From: an uncultured Flavobacteriales bacterium
GTDB taxonomy: Bacteria; Bacteroidota; Bacteroidia; Flavobacteriales_D; Crocinitomicaceae
Length of the DNA stretch: 64,000 bases
Reading direction: 5' to 3'
Assembly (NCBI GenBank): GCA_903945495.1
Contig: CAJAVU010000092.1
Coordinates: 1 to 64,000, forward strand
In this document: one piece after another, positions 17,022-26,116 of the stretch
How the letters are laid out: every line of letters begins with the position of its first letter
How positions within the stretch are numbered: the stretch's first letter is position 1
Notes under the pieces: model-generated
What the model was told of the DNA's origin: nothing
Database searches by the model: none
Seen by the model: the letters and a program-made list of their open reading frames with translations, nothing else
Program-made: the position numbers and the translations under genes

Positions 17022-17324
17022 TTAGGAGCATAGAACATAGAATTTAAAATTGTATTCTTGTTGGGGTAGCGGTCATCGAGCTTGTCGAGATGCCGCGTCA
17101 ATTTTTTATTTAGTATGTTCCATTATGTATAGCTTTGGGTACATTTGCAAAATTATCCAAGACCAACGTTTATAAAAAATCAGAATTGTACCGTATCCAA
17201 CTGATAGATCATTCATTAAAAAATGGGATGGTTCTAACCAAAACACTAGAATTCCCTTATTCCCCAAATGGAAATGAAATTTTTTTATGTAATTTAATTG
17301 CTGAATATCGACGACTGATTTAAT
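17022..17324. other. Intergenic stretch between ffh and the lipoprotein gene
   Basis: It holds a hairpin at 17069-17096 (GCGG and CATC pairing with GATG and CCGC, one bulge) followed by a T-rich tail, which may terminate ffh. An exact TACATTTG box is at 17140-17147. A 62-codon frame at 17135-17323 is not convincing as a gene. Confidence 0.45.
17140..17147 (+). promoter_or_regulatory. Candidate -7 box for the lipoprotein gene
   Basis: TACATTTG matches TAnnTTTG exactly, but no clear -33 TTTG is at the right distance. If used, the leader to the ATG at 17325 would be about 170 nt. Confidence 0.35.
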
Positions 17325-18068
17325 ATGAAATCCATCAAATTCATCTTTCTCTTCCCTGTTATGATTATCATATCTTGCGCAAGTGAAGTCAACGAAAAAA
17401 ACATCTCTCCCGAAGATCATGCGTTCATTGAATCCTTGGGGATTTTGTTGCCGGAGGAAGAAATTGAATTGTTTGAAAGCAATGGCGGTTGGGGCGGACT
17501 TAAATCTGCCGGAGCATTTATTACTTCACAGCGAATTGCTTATTATTGGCTCGAGGATGGAGAGAACGAAGTTTATTCAGCCTTTTTCGCAACGGACATC
17601 GATTCCATTGCGTTGACAGATCTCAGTACAAAATTAACTTACGCTTCGTACCTCACAGTATACAAACACAATGATTCCAGCTTCAAGGTGTACATCGATG
17701 CGGACAGTGCGCGAGTGCAAGCGTTTTACAAGAAAGCAATGGAGCATTGGGAACAGCTTCGTTTCAAAAACAAAGCGAACTATACTTTGAACGTTGGTGA
17801 TACCTTGAATTTGTACTTCGATGAAAATACCTGCTGTAATTATTGCCTTCCCAACCAAGATAAACTCAAGCACCTAAGCTATTTTGATACCAAAGTAGTT
17901 GTTCCGCCAGCAAAAAAAGAGTGTGAAGGTTGTAGCATAACCGTTTCCAAAATGTTCATTGCAACATCTCCTGGAATCGATACAATCCTCTTCGCAAGTC
18001 TTAAACCAACAGAAAAATACAACAAGTCCGTTCCAACCAGGATTGAATGTGTTGTTAGGGTGAAGTGA
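17325..18068 (+). CDS. Putative lipoprotein, function unknown
   Basis: A 247-residue protein with a lipoprotein signal peptide; the lipobox is IISC with Cys18. The mature part is mostly alpha/beta and carries two cysteine clusters: ENTCCNYCLPN (~167-177) and KECEGCSI (~199-206). These could form disulfides or bind a metal. An N-terminal GGWGGL segment resembles a loop in PH-like or DUF-type domains, but I cannot name the family. A heptamer array and the peptidase gene follow. Whether it works with the downstream peptidase/amidoligase pair is unknown. Confidence 0.7.
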   Translation: MKSIKFIFLFPVMIIISCASEVNEKNISPEDHAFIESLGILLPEEEIELFESNGGWGGLKSAGAFITSQRIAYYWLEDGENEVYSAFFATDIDSIALTDLSTKLTYASYLTVYKHNDSSFKVYIDADSARVQAFYKKAMEHWEQLRFKNKANYTLNVGDTLNLYFDENTCCNYCLPNQDKLKHLSYFDTKVVVPPAKKECEGCSITVSKMFIATSPGIDTILFASLKPTEKYNKSVPTRIECVVRVK

Positions 18069-18166
18069 TTTCGTTCATTTGAATAGCAACGGCGTTTCGA
18101 CCCTTCGATAGCATTTCGGCACTTCGAGAGCCTCAGCGACCTCTTGCCTCTAAACACTCATCACTT

Positions 18167-18208
18167 CTAATCTCTAGTCACGAATCACAAATCTCAAATC
18201 ATGAATAT
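18167..18208. repeat. Heptamer array H3 (6 x 7 bp)
   Basis: CTAATCT, CTAGTCA, CGAATCA, CAAATCT, CAAATCA, TGAATAT in 7-bp register. Just upstream (18098-18142) is a copy of the CTTCGAGAGCCTCAG family of dispersed repeats. Confidence 0.65.
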
Positions 18209-18272
18209 TTAGTAAATTTATCCATTCGCTGCCCAAACGGCATTCATGACGCTCATTATCAAACCAGCTTAA

Positions 18273-19010
18273 ATGGAAAAAGAAACTACAGCAAATAGCA
18301 CAATTCCTCCGTATGAGGAACCAATTATAGATCATCGCATTAAAAGCGCCAGCCTCTTGCCGCACCCAGATTCGCGTTTGGATACACAAATCATGAAGTT
18401 TCATCCGATCAGTGATGCAACAATTGAATTTCGTGATGAAACAAGCGCCGAAACTAAACGTGAAAGTATTCGACAGCTGATTAAAAAATTGGATGTAACG
18501 AATAGTTTGCGCTACGAACGCACAGTGGAAGATACGTATTGCAATGTTTATTCATACGATTTCTGTTATTTCTCAAAGGTGTATTTACCAACTGTATGGT
18601 GGACAGCAGAAGCACTTGAACGCGTCTTGAACGGAGAGGAAGTTGTACCAGTTATGAATGAAACGGTTGAACCAATTTATTCCAGTGCAATCCACGATTG
18701 GTTATTGAAATGGGGAGCTAGCTTCGGTTGGAAACGCATGTCAAACCTCGACGAAATTCAGGAGAAAGTGAACAACGAAGGTGGAATCGGAATGATTTGC
18801 GCCAAACGTAAGATTCGCGGACTTTCTGGACACATTGTTCCTGTCGTTCCTGAAACGAAGAAGAAGAAAGCCTATCGTGTGGATGGAGTAGTGGTGTATC
18901 CTTTGCAATCACAAGCAGGGAAATTGAATTACACCTATTTCGCGAAAGCCCGAAAAGATTGGTGGAATCATGAGCGTTATTCGTCGTATGTATTCTATTA
19001 CCACGATTAA
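18273..19010 (+). CDS. Predicted NlpC/P60- or CHAP-like cysteine peptidase/amidase
   Basis: A 245-residue protein with no signal peptide, so probably cytoplasmic or exported by a non-Sec route. The block DTYCNVYSYDF (Cys90) followed by VYLPTVWW (103-110) resembles the nucleophile helix of papain-like peptidoglycan peptidases. GGIGMICAKR and then GHIVPVVPE (His187) resemble their catalytic His strand. The end has QSQAGK, N219, DWW and FYYHD, a pattern I associate with the same fold. Cys-His catalysis is inferred. The gene lies 51 bp before the amidoligase gene on the same strand, so the pair likely forms an operon. A function in cleaving or recycling the peptide bonds made by that ligase is a hypothesis. 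Confidence 0.55.
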   Translation: MEKETTANSTIPPYEEPIIDHRIKSASLLPHPDSRLDTQIMKFHPISDATIEFRDETSAETKRESIRQLIKKLDVTNSLRYERTVEDTYCNVYSYDFCYFSKVYLPTVWWTAEALERVLNGEEVVPVMNETVEPIYSSAIHDWLLKWGASFGWKRMSNLDEIQEKVNNEGGIGMICAKRKIRGLSGHIVPVVPETKKKKAYRVDGVVVYPLQSQAGKLNYTYFAKARKDWWNHERYSSYVFYYHD

Positions 19011-19061
19011 ACAACTTTCGTTTAGTCACATCACAATCATTAATAATCGTCAATAAGCACA

Positions 19062-20552
19062 ATGAGCACACAACAGAATACTAAAATCTACTGGGGAATC
19101 GGATTAGAAAACGAAACCTATTTGCAATTCGAAAACTCATTAGAGGTTTCTGGAACGTTTGTGCAAGAAAAAATTGGATGCGAGCGCTACAGTATCGATT
19201 ACCGCAAATGTTACCAATCAGGAAGTTTAGCGCCTGTCTTGGAAGCTGGATTTGATAAAAACAAAACGTACACCGTTACACGAATGATCAACAGTCACTC
19301 GTTGGATAAAATCGATTTGAATTACCAACACCGCACCGTTGCTTTGACGAATCCTTTGGTGGATAATCCTGCATTTTTAGGGAAATCTATTTTGGAAGTT
19401 TTCTTGGAAGGTCAGCCGTATAACATCAAAAGCATGTTGACGCAAAAAAACAATCCGATGGGTTCTGTTAATTTTGATGGCGATTCGATTGAATTTGTGA
19501 CGAAATACTTTGAAAACAGAACGATCAATGAATCGTGCAATGAGTTGAAAGCGACGAAACAATTGTTCATCGACAAAATCAACGAATCAGAAGTCTTGGG
19601 AGAAAAATTGCATTTCCCAGATTACAACAGCGGACTGAACATGTTCATGTCGAACCAAGAAAACATTGTCTTGTTCAACAACGGAACGTATCATATTCAT
19701 TTGACTTTGCCGACCTTGACTGAAAACAGTCGCATTGTCGATTACCCAACGTTTGATGCCGTTCATTCAAATGCAATTTACTTGTTGCAATGGTTCGAGC
19801 CTTTGTTCATTGCTACGCTGGGAAGTCCAGATATTATGGCGGTGATTAGTCAAAAGTACAACCTGAAAGAGAAATTTGCGATGGGTTCCATGCGTAACGC
19901 AATGTCGCGCTACACGGGTGTTGGGACTTTCAATAAATCAATGGCGAAAGGGAAAATTTTGACCTATCAAGTTGAAGAATTTAGAAAGTTGTTGAAGTTC
20001 GAAAAAGAAGAAAATATTTGGTGGCGCGATCAAATCGAGCATGCCTTGGATTACGATTTATTGTCGGACATCGGTCTTGATTTCAACCAAGAGAAAATGT
20101 ACCAAAGTGGCTTCGAATTCCGCAGTTTCGACGAATTCCCGATTGCTAATTTCAAGGATGTTTTGTTAGCGGTTGTGCTGATTTGCGAACATTCCTTGCA
20201 CTTACCAGATGTGATGTGGGGACACGATAGCGTTGTTTGGAATAAGTTAGTTTTCAAATCATTGAGAGACGGTTTTGCCGCTGAAATCAACGAAGAAGAA
20301 AAAACAGCCGTGTTGGAATTGTTGAACTTATTGAATTCAATTGATGCAGGTCTAAAAGCTGAATTTGAAGCGATCACACACCTTGACGCATTCTTCTTTA
20401 AAATCCTTGAAGTCTTGCACGCACGTTACAAAGACAATAACACCTGTCTTGATGCACTTTGCGGCGAAAAAACAACTGCAGCTCCGCAATGGCCAAACTT
20501 CAATAAGTATCAGATTGAACAGCATTTGAAGCAGATTGAGGGAAAGGAGTAA
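19062..20552 (+). CDS. Glutamate-cysteine-ligase-like (GCS/amidoligase) ATP-dependent ligase
   Basis: A 496-residue protein with signatures of the glutamine synthetase/GCS fold: an N-terminal strand WGIGLENETY with Glu16 and Glu18 (metal-binding ExE), a central GTYHIHLTLP with His211 and His213, SRYTGVGTF (Arg283) and a late GFEFRSFDEFP with Glu352-x-Arg354-x-x-Asp357. The same ordered motifs occur in YbdK-type and GCL-type ligases, which join a carboxylate to an amine using ATP. It is not a close match to known GshA, YbdK or EgtA. The substrate is unknown. It follows a predicted cysteine peptidase; operons of amidoligases with peptidases are known for modification of small peptides or proteins. 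The assignment to fold is fairly firm, the function is open. Confidence 0.7.
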   Translation: MSTQQNTKIYWGIGLENETYLQFENSLEVSGTFVQEKIGCERYSIDYRKCYQSGSLAPVLEAGFDKNKTYTVTRMINSHSLDKIDLNYQHRTVALTNPLVDNPAFLGKSILEVFLEGQPYNIKSMLTQKNNPMGSVNFDGDSIEFVTKYFENRTINESCNELKATKQLFIDKINESEVLGEKLHFPDYNSGLNMFMSNQENIVLFNNGTYHIHLTLPTLTENSRIVDYPTFDAVHSNAIYLLQWFEPLFIATLGSPDIMAVISQKYNLKEKFAMGSMRNAMSRYTGVGTFNKSMAKGKILTYQVEEFRKLLKFEKEENIWWRDQIEHALDYDLLSDIGLDFNQEKMYQSGFEFRSFDEFPIANFKDVLLAVVLICEHSLHLPDVMWGHDSVVWNKLVFKSLRDGFAAEINEEEKTAVLELLNLLNSIDAGLKAEFEAITHLDAFFFKILEVLHARYKDNNTCLDALCGEKTTAAPQWPNFNKYQIEQHLKQIEGKE

Positions 20553-20644
20553 TTCACCCAATTCAAAAAAAATAAATTTCACCGCAAGTTATCCTAAGGT
20601 TTAACATCAGAAGAGGGTTGAGTAATGCAGCTTAACCTATTTTT

Positions 20645-22996
20645 ATGATGATAATGCGTTTATTGATTTTATTTTTCCTTTTACCAAGCCTGTGCTTTTC
20701 GCAAAACAATACCCAAATAATTCGTGGGACAATTATAGATAAACATTCTCAAGCTCCATTAGTTGGTGCATCTGTTCAAATCGTTTCCTTGAAAGTTGGC
20801 GCGCAAACAGATTCTCTTGGAAATTATTCTTTACAAAATATTCCACCGGATCGCTACGAAGTAAAAGTAAGCTACTTTGGATATAAAACGGCAATTCTTC
20901 CAAATGTCGTTGTTACCTCTGGAAAAGAAATCATCTTGGATGTTACCTTAGAAGAAGAGTTAAAGCAATTGGCTGAAATCACTGTAAAAGGAAGTAATAA
21001 AAGCGGAACCGTGAACAAATTGGCGACTGTTAGTGCGCGTACGTTCTCCATGGAAGAAGTTAACCGTTATGCTGGTGGACGAAGTGATCCTGCACGTTTA
21101 GCTGCTAATTTTGCTGGTGTGAGTGCTCCTGATGATAGCCGTAATGACATTGTAATTCGCGGAAATTCACCTGTTGGAGTTTTGTGGAGAATCGATGGAA
21201 TGAGTGTTAGTAATCCAAACCATTTTGCATCAGTTGGAACAACAGGTGGAGCAGTGAGCGCAGTCAATACCAATTTATTGAAAAATTCAGACTTTTTCAC
21301 GTCCGCTTTTCCTTCAGAATATGGAAATGCAACGTCAGGAGTGTTTGATTTAGGTTTTCGTTCAGGGAACAATAAAAAACGAGAAACAACCTTACAAGCG
21401 GGTGTGATTACCGGTTTGGAATTAACAACAGAAGGACCTTTTAGCAAAAAAAGTGATGCATCGTATTTAGTTGGCTATCGCTATTCTTTGGCTGGAATTG
21501 CACAAGAAGTTGGAGTAGATATCGGAACGACAGCGACGCCAACCTACCAAGATTTATCGTTTAAATTGAACAGTGGAACAACGAAATTTGGTAAATTCTC
21601 TATGTTCGGAATTTTAGCAACGAGTACCATAAATATTGGAGGTGGTTCTGGGAATTCGTTATACGGAGGTGGAAATCAGGTTGATTTTGCGAGTAAAATT
21701 GGTATTGGTGGTGTGAATCATTTCAAACAATTGAATGCTAAATCGTATCTGTCAACAACGGTTGGTGTTAATTACGCCTCAACTGACCAAACAGGTTATG
21801 CCTATGATCAAATGGCGGATAGCAGTTTTGTTCGTGAAACAAGCAATGTCGCAAAGACAACGTATTTTTTGAGTAGCAATTACAACTTGAAAATCAATTC
21901 GCGCTTGTTCTTGAAAGTTGGTTTTCAGGATGAAATTATGGGTGTGGATTTATTTTACAAGACGAGAGAAAATATTTTCACACCTGAAAAACAGATTTGG
22001 GATTCACAAAGTAGTACCAATTTATTGCAAGCTTATGCCCATTTGAAATATTCCATTTCGAACAAATTGACCTTGAATGCTGGTCTTCATTCACAGTATT
22101 TCATGCTGAACAATTCAAGTGCTGTTGAGCCACGATTGGGTATTGTTTACAATGCTACGGCAAAAAGTAGTTTCAACTTTGGTTACGGCTTGCATTCACA
22201 ATTGCAACCAATCAATATGTATTTCCTTGAATCGGTTAACAGTTTGGGCGATACCGTGTACAACAATGAAGATTTAGATTTCACGAAAAGTCATCATTTT
22301 GTATTAGGCTACAACCTTCAACCCTTCAATGATTGGCGCATCAAAACGGAAGTCTATTACCAATCCATTTACAACGTTCCTGTCACAAGTTATTCGGGCA
22401 GCTATTCCATGTTGAATACTGGTTCAACCTTCAAAACAGATTTAACGGACAGTTTAGTAAACACGGGAACAGGAACGAACTACGGGATTGAATTGACAAT
22501 CGAAAAGTTCTTCAGCAAAGGTTATTACGGATTGGCAACGGCTTCAGTATATGAATCCATGTATGTTGGAAGTGACGGCGTTGAGCGCAATACCGCATTC
22601 AAAGGGAAATATGTGTACAACGTGTTGGCAGGAAAAGAATGGAAAATGGGGAAAGACAAGCGAAACCGTTTTGCCTTGGATTTGAAATTTACGAATGCTG
22701 GAGGAAGAGCCTACACACCAATTGATTTGACTGCTTCCATTGCAACAGGACATGAAGTACTTTCAAGCGATGTGAATTCAAGTTATTATGCGAATTATTA
22801 CCGCTTGGATTTCAAAGCAGGCTTCACCTTAAACAGTTCTAAGCGCAAAGTAGCACAAACATTCTCGTTGGATTTACAAAACGTTACAAACCATAAAAAT
22901 GTCTTCTCACAAAGCTACGACAGTAAATCGAAAAGTATCAGCACAACGTACCAACTCGGTTTCTTCCCGAACGTGGTGTACAAAATTCAGTTTTAA
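20645..22996 (+). CDS. TonB-dependent receptor with carboxypeptidase-regulatory-like domain
   Basis: A 783-residue outer-membrane receptor. A signal peptide (1-20, ending CFSQ) is followed by a CarboxypepD_reg-like beta-sandwich (~24-110, with GTIIDKHSQAPLVGASV), a plug domain (~125-235 with NDIVIRGNSPVGVLWRIDG) and a beta-barrel to the C-terminal Phe. It imports a ligand using the TonB-ExbBD system. No SusD partner lies next to it, so it is not a classical polysaccharide-uptake pair; iron complexes or another small ligand are possible. Several ATGs are near the start (20645, 20648, 20654); the exact start is uncertain by a few codons. It is the last gene before a block of minus-strand genes. 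Confidence 0.93.
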   Translation: MMIMRLLILFFLLPSLCFSQNNTQIIRGTIIDKHSQAPLVGASVQIVSLKVGAQTDSLGNYSLQNIPPDRYEVKVSYFGYKTAILPNVVVTSGKEIILDVTLEEELKQLAEITVKGSNKSGTVNKLATVSARTFSMEEVNRYAGGRSDPARLAANFAGVSAPDDSRNDIVIRGNSPVGVLWRIDGMSVSNPNHFASVGTTGGAVSAVNTNLLKNSDFFTSAFPSEYGNATSGVFDLGFRSGNNKKRETTLQAGVITGLELTTEGPFSKKSDASYLVGYRYSLAGIAQEVGVDIGTTATPTYQDLSFKLNSGTTKFGKFSMFGILATSTINIGGGSGNSLYGGGNQVDFASKIGIGGVNHFKQLNAKSYLSTTVGVNYASTDQTGYAYDQMADSSFVRETSNVAKTTYFLSSNYNLKINSRLFLKVGFQDEIMGVDLFYKTRENIFTPEKQIWDSQSSTNLLQAYAHLKYSISNKLTLNAGLHSQYFMLNNSSAVEPRLGIVYNATAKSSFNFGYGLHSQLQPINMYFLESVNSLGDTVYNNEDLDFTKSHHFVLGYNLQPFNDWRIKTEVYYQSIYNVPVTSYSGSYSMLNTGSTFKTDLTDSLVNTGTGTNYGIELTIEKFFSKGYYGLATASVYESMYVGSDGVERNTAFKGKYVYNVLAGKEWKMGKDKRNRFALDLKFTNAGGRAYTPIDLTASIATGHEVLSSDVNSSYYANYYRLDFKAGFTLNSSKRKVAQTFSLDLQNVTNHKNVFSQSYDSKSKSISTTYQLGFFPNVVYKIQF

Positions 22997-23058
22997 GGAA
23001 TGGGGGAAAGGTGAGAATTTAATAGAAGCGAAAAGTGGTTAGTTTTAACAAATACTAA

Positions 23059-23817
23059 TCACTCCCAAACCTTCAGCTCCGAATACTCACTCCCATCAAA
23101 CTCCAAATACGTGAAATAGCGCAACCAATCGCCTAAGTTGATGTAGCGCGAATTGTTTTCGAGCTCAATGTTTAAGGGTAAATGACGGTGACCAAAGACG
23201 AACAAATCGATGTGTTCTTTTTCCAAGTATTCGTTGCAGAAAACATACAACCACTCGTTTTCTTTTCCGTTGAACACTTCGTCGTCGTTGCCCGTTTTTG
23301 CTCTACTTGTTCTGGATGAAAAATTTGCTAAGCCCAAACCGAAGTTAGGGTGGAGGCGCGCAAAACACCACTGACAAAATTTATTCTCAAATACTTTCTT
23401 GAGGAACTTATAGCCTTTGTCTCCGGGACCTAAACCGTCTCCGTGACCAATGAACACTTTTTTACCGAAAAACTCGCGTACAACAGGCGTACGATGCAAG
23501 GTGAATCCCAATTCCTTTGGAAGGTAATCGAAAATCCACATGTCGTGATTACCGGTGAAAACGTGAACTGGAATTCCTTTGTCGGTTAATTCAGCAATCT
23601 TCCCTTGTAAGCGCACAAAACCTTTTGGAATTGCGTGTTTGTATTCAAACCAAAAATCGAAAATATCACCAACAAGAAAAATTTCTAAGGCCGTCGGCTC
23701 AATGTGATTCAACCAAGCAACAATTTTCTTTTCGCGCTCTAAACTTTTTTCATACGTGGGAACTCCCAAATGAAAATCTGATGCGAAATAAACTTTTTTT
23801 GCTTGGTGGTCCGACAT
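23059..23817 (-). CDS. lpxH: UDP-2,3-diacylglucosamine diphosphatase LpxH
   Basis: The calcineurin-type metallophosphoesterase that hydrolyses UDP-2,3-diacylglucosamine to lipid X in lipid A synthesis, at the inner-membrane face. Metal ligands are visible: Asp14 and His16 (SDFHLG), Asp51 (GDIFDFW), Asn90-His91 (GNHD), His125 (GHGDG) and a late GHRH. Length 252 is typical of the Bacteroidota LpxH group. It is the last gene of a minus-strand run that begins with lpxK, so two lipid A genes bracket this operon. Its start is 3 bp after the stop of the thiol oxidoreductase gene. Confidence 0.92.
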   Translation of the reverse strand: MSDHQAKKVYFASDFHLGVPTYEKSLEREKKIVAWLNHIEPTALEIFLVGDIFDFWFEYKHAIPKGFVRLQGKIAELTDKGIPVHVFTGNHDMWIFDYLPKELGFTLHRTPVVREFFGKKVFIGHGDGLGPGDKGYKFLKKVFENKFCQWCFARLHPNFGLGLANFSSRTSRAKTGNDDEVFNGKENEWLYVFCNEYLEKEHIDLFVFGHRHLPLNIELENNSRYINLGDWLRYFTYLEFDGSEYSELKVWE

Positions 23818-23820
23818 AAA

Positions 23821-24936
23821 TTAGTGTCCGAAGATTCGTTTTAATTCAGCCTCTAATTCAGCACCACGTAAGTTTGTACGAATGATTTTCCCCTCTTTGT
23901 CGATCAACACTGTGAATGGAATTCCTTTCACACCGTATTGTGCTGCGACTTTACTTTGCCATTGCTGTAAATCGCTCACGTGATTTGGCCAAACCAATTT
24001 ATCTTTTTCGATTGCTGCCAACCAAGCTGCTTTGTCGCGATCCAAGGAAACAGATAGAACTGTGAATCCGTCTTTTTTGTAAACATCGTATAAACGTGTC
24101 ACATTTGGGTTTTCCTTGCGACAAGGTCCACACCAAGATGCCCAGAAATCCAATAAAACCACTTGACCACGTAAGTCAGATAATTTCATAGTCGTTTTTC
24201 CGTCTGTTTTTAATTCTGTGAAATCAGGCGCTTCTTTTCCCGGAGCCAATAAGTTTGCTGCTTCTTTCGCTGCTTTCTTTTGCAAATACGCTTTGTTCAA
24301 TTCTTTGATTGAAGGAGAATCACCAAACGATGTTACCAATTGCGTAACGATTGATTCGTAGGTAGCGAAATCATTCTCAGCGTCAAGCGTTGAAATTACA
24401 GGCAATAATGCAGCAGAGTTTTGATTCTGCGCAATGAATGTCTGCATGTTGCTTTGGAAGGTATAATATTCCGTTGACATGGAATTGCTGATTTCTTGCT
24501 GTTTTGACGGATTTTGATTGATCAAGGCAACAGCTGAATCGCGTTTCGCATTCCAAACAGTTAATGTTTTGATGAAATCATTCATGTGTGCACTTTCCTC
24601 TGAACCAACAATGTTGCAAAAAGCGAAAATGTTTGCACCATCTCCGTACAATTTAATGTCTGACTTATCGCGTAAAATCAAATTGATGTGCGTATTTCCA
24701 ACGCGAAGCACATAATAATCCGCATCGTGAACCATTCCAGTCATTTTGAAATCACCTTTTTTGCTCAATGGCGCTTTTAGGTAATCAACGTAATTTGTTC
24801 CACCGTAATATTGAGAAAGGGAAACAGAATCAACAGATGCGTTGAAGATATTTCCTGAAATTGTAACGGTAATAGGCTTTTGAGCGAAGACACTCAAGCT
24901 TGTAATAACTGTTAGTAACGTAAGTAATTTGCGCAT
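23821..24936 (-). CDS. TlpA-like thiol:disulfide oxidoreductase with DUF4369-type N-domain
   Basis: A 371-residue exported protein. A signal peptide (1-18, ending VFAQ) leads to a DUF4369-type beta-rich domain (~20-115), a helical linker (115-225) and a C-terminal thioredoxin-fold domain with DFWASWCGPCRKENPN, catalytic Cys269 and Cys272. Such proteins reduce or oxidise periplasmic thiols, for example in cytochrome c maturation. It lies 7 bp after a paralog with the same architecture, evidently a tandem duplication. Here the signal peptide is Sec-type without a lipobox, while the paralog is a lipoprotein. Confidence 0.88.
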   Translation of the reverse strand: MRKLLTLLTVITSLSVFAQKPITVTISGNIFNASVDSVSLSQYYGGTNYVDYLKAPLSKKGDFKMTGMVHDADYYVLRVGNTHINLILRDKSDIKLYGDGANIFAFCNIVGSEESAHMNDFIKTLTVWNAKRDSAVALINQNPSKQQEISNSMSTEYYTFQSNMQTFIAQNQNSAALLPVISTLDAENDFATYESIVTQLVTSFGDSPSIKELNKAYLQKKAAKEAANLLAPGKEAPDFTELKTDGKTTMKLSDLRGQVVLLDFWASWCGPCRKENPNVTRLYDVYKKDGFTVLSVSLDRDKAAWLAAIEKDKLVWPNHVSDLQQWQSKVAAQYGVKGIPFTVLIDKEGKIIRTNLRGAELEAELKRIFGH

Positions 24937-24943
24937 AGTTTTA

Positions 24944-26116
24944 TTATTTTGAGAGCACCTCTTTCAATTTTTGTTCCAAACTTTCACCTCTTAGTCCAGT
25001 TCCGATAATTTTTCCGTTTATATCAATCAAAACCGTGTGCGGAATTCCATCGAAACCGTATTGTTGAACCACTGGAGATTTCCATCCGCGAAGGTCGCTA
25101 ACGTGATTTGGCCAAGACAATCCGTCTGATTTTATCGCTGCTTTCCATGCCGCAGGATCTTCATCCAACGAAACAGAATAAACGGTGAATCCTTTGTCTT
25201 TGTATAAGTTGTACAAACGCACGACATTTGGGTTTTCTTTGCGACAAGGTCCGCACCAAGACGCCCAGAAATCAATTAACACCACTTTTCCTTTTAAACT
25301 TGAAAGTTTAATTGCTTTTCCATTGATTCCTTGCATGTTAATTTCAGGAGCAACATCTGGCGAAGATTTGGTTGGTGTTGTATTTAAAAATTCATTGTAT
25401 GCGCTTTCAATTTGGAACACTTGGTTTTCCATTGTAGCCGCAATTGGTGAATCTTTGAAACGTTTTTTGTAAGCCACAGCAACAACTTGTAACACTTCTA
25501 AGTTCGCTGGATCCCAGTTCTCAAAACCTGAAGTTGGAGTAGCAGAAGTTGAAAGCACAATGTTAAATGGATTATCAGGATCTTTGAACATCGCTTCACG
25601 CGCAAAATCATCCACTGGATTTTTCAATTCCAAGAAACGTTTCATCACTTCTTGTTCAGTTGCGTTTCCTTGCATGGCGTTCAATTCAGGTTGAGCAGCT
25701 GAAAAAACAGCAAATTTCTCAATGTACTGATTTAAAACTGTTGACCATTCTGTTCCACTTGCATTTGGTGTAACGTTGAACAATTCAAAGCTTGTATTGA
25801 TTTTCAAATGATCTTTTTCAACCAAGGTCAATGGAATCACTTTATCGTTTGATTCTCCCAGACGCAATTGGTAAATCCCCATTCCAGGAATATTTCCTTT
25901 GATTTTGAATGAACCGTTCGGTGAAATTGTTGTTTTTGCAACTTCAATCGACCCTTGTTGACTCAAGGCTTCAACGTATAAAGTCGTATTTCCTGCATCC
26001 TTAATTGTTCCCGAAACCGTAAAATTATCTGGTAACTGTTCAGGTGTTTCTATTTCTACACTTGAATTACAAGCGAATAGCAAAGGGAAAATCAAAAGAA
26101 AAACAAAGTACTTCAT
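24944..26116 (-). CDS. TlpA-like thiol:disulfide oxidoreductase, lipoprotein paralog
   Basis: A 390-residue lipoprotein (lipobox LLFAC, Cys16) with a DUF4369-like N-domain (~30-115), a helical middle and a thioredoxin-fold C-domain with WASWCGPCRKENPN (WCGPC 287-291). The C-domains of the two neighbours are close to identical over the motif block and both keep the cis-Pro loop with GIP (FDGIPHTVLI here, KGIPFTVLI in the neighbour). The ATG overlaps the gatB stop by one base (TAATG), which suggests translational coupling to gatB. Anchoring to a membrane would separate it from its soluble paralog. Confidence 0.88.
   Translation of the reverse strand: MKYFVFLLIFPLLFACNSSVEIETPEQLPDNFTVSGTIKDAGNTTLYVEALSQQGSIEVAKTTISPNGSFKIKGNIPGMGIYQLRLGESNDKVIPLTLVEKDHLKINTSFELFNVTPNASGTEWSTVLNQYIEKFAVFSAAQPELNAMQGNATEQEVMKRFLELKNPVDDFAREAMFKDPDNPFNIVLSTSATPTSGFENWDPANLEVLQVVAVAYKKRFKDSPIAATMENQVFQIESAYNEFLNTTPTKSSPDVAPEINMQGINGKAIKLSSLKGKVVLIDFWASWCGPCRKENPNVVRLYNLYKDKGFTVYSVSLDEDPAAWKAAIKSDGLSWPNHVSDLRGWKSPVVQQYGFDGIPHTVLIDINGKIIGTGLRGESLEQKLKEVLSK

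Noticed and set aside
17135-17323. 62-codon frame with TTG start ahead of the lipoprotein gene
   Set aside because: Overlaps a TACATTTG promoter box, has no clear start or family, and a low-complexity pattern; treated as chance.
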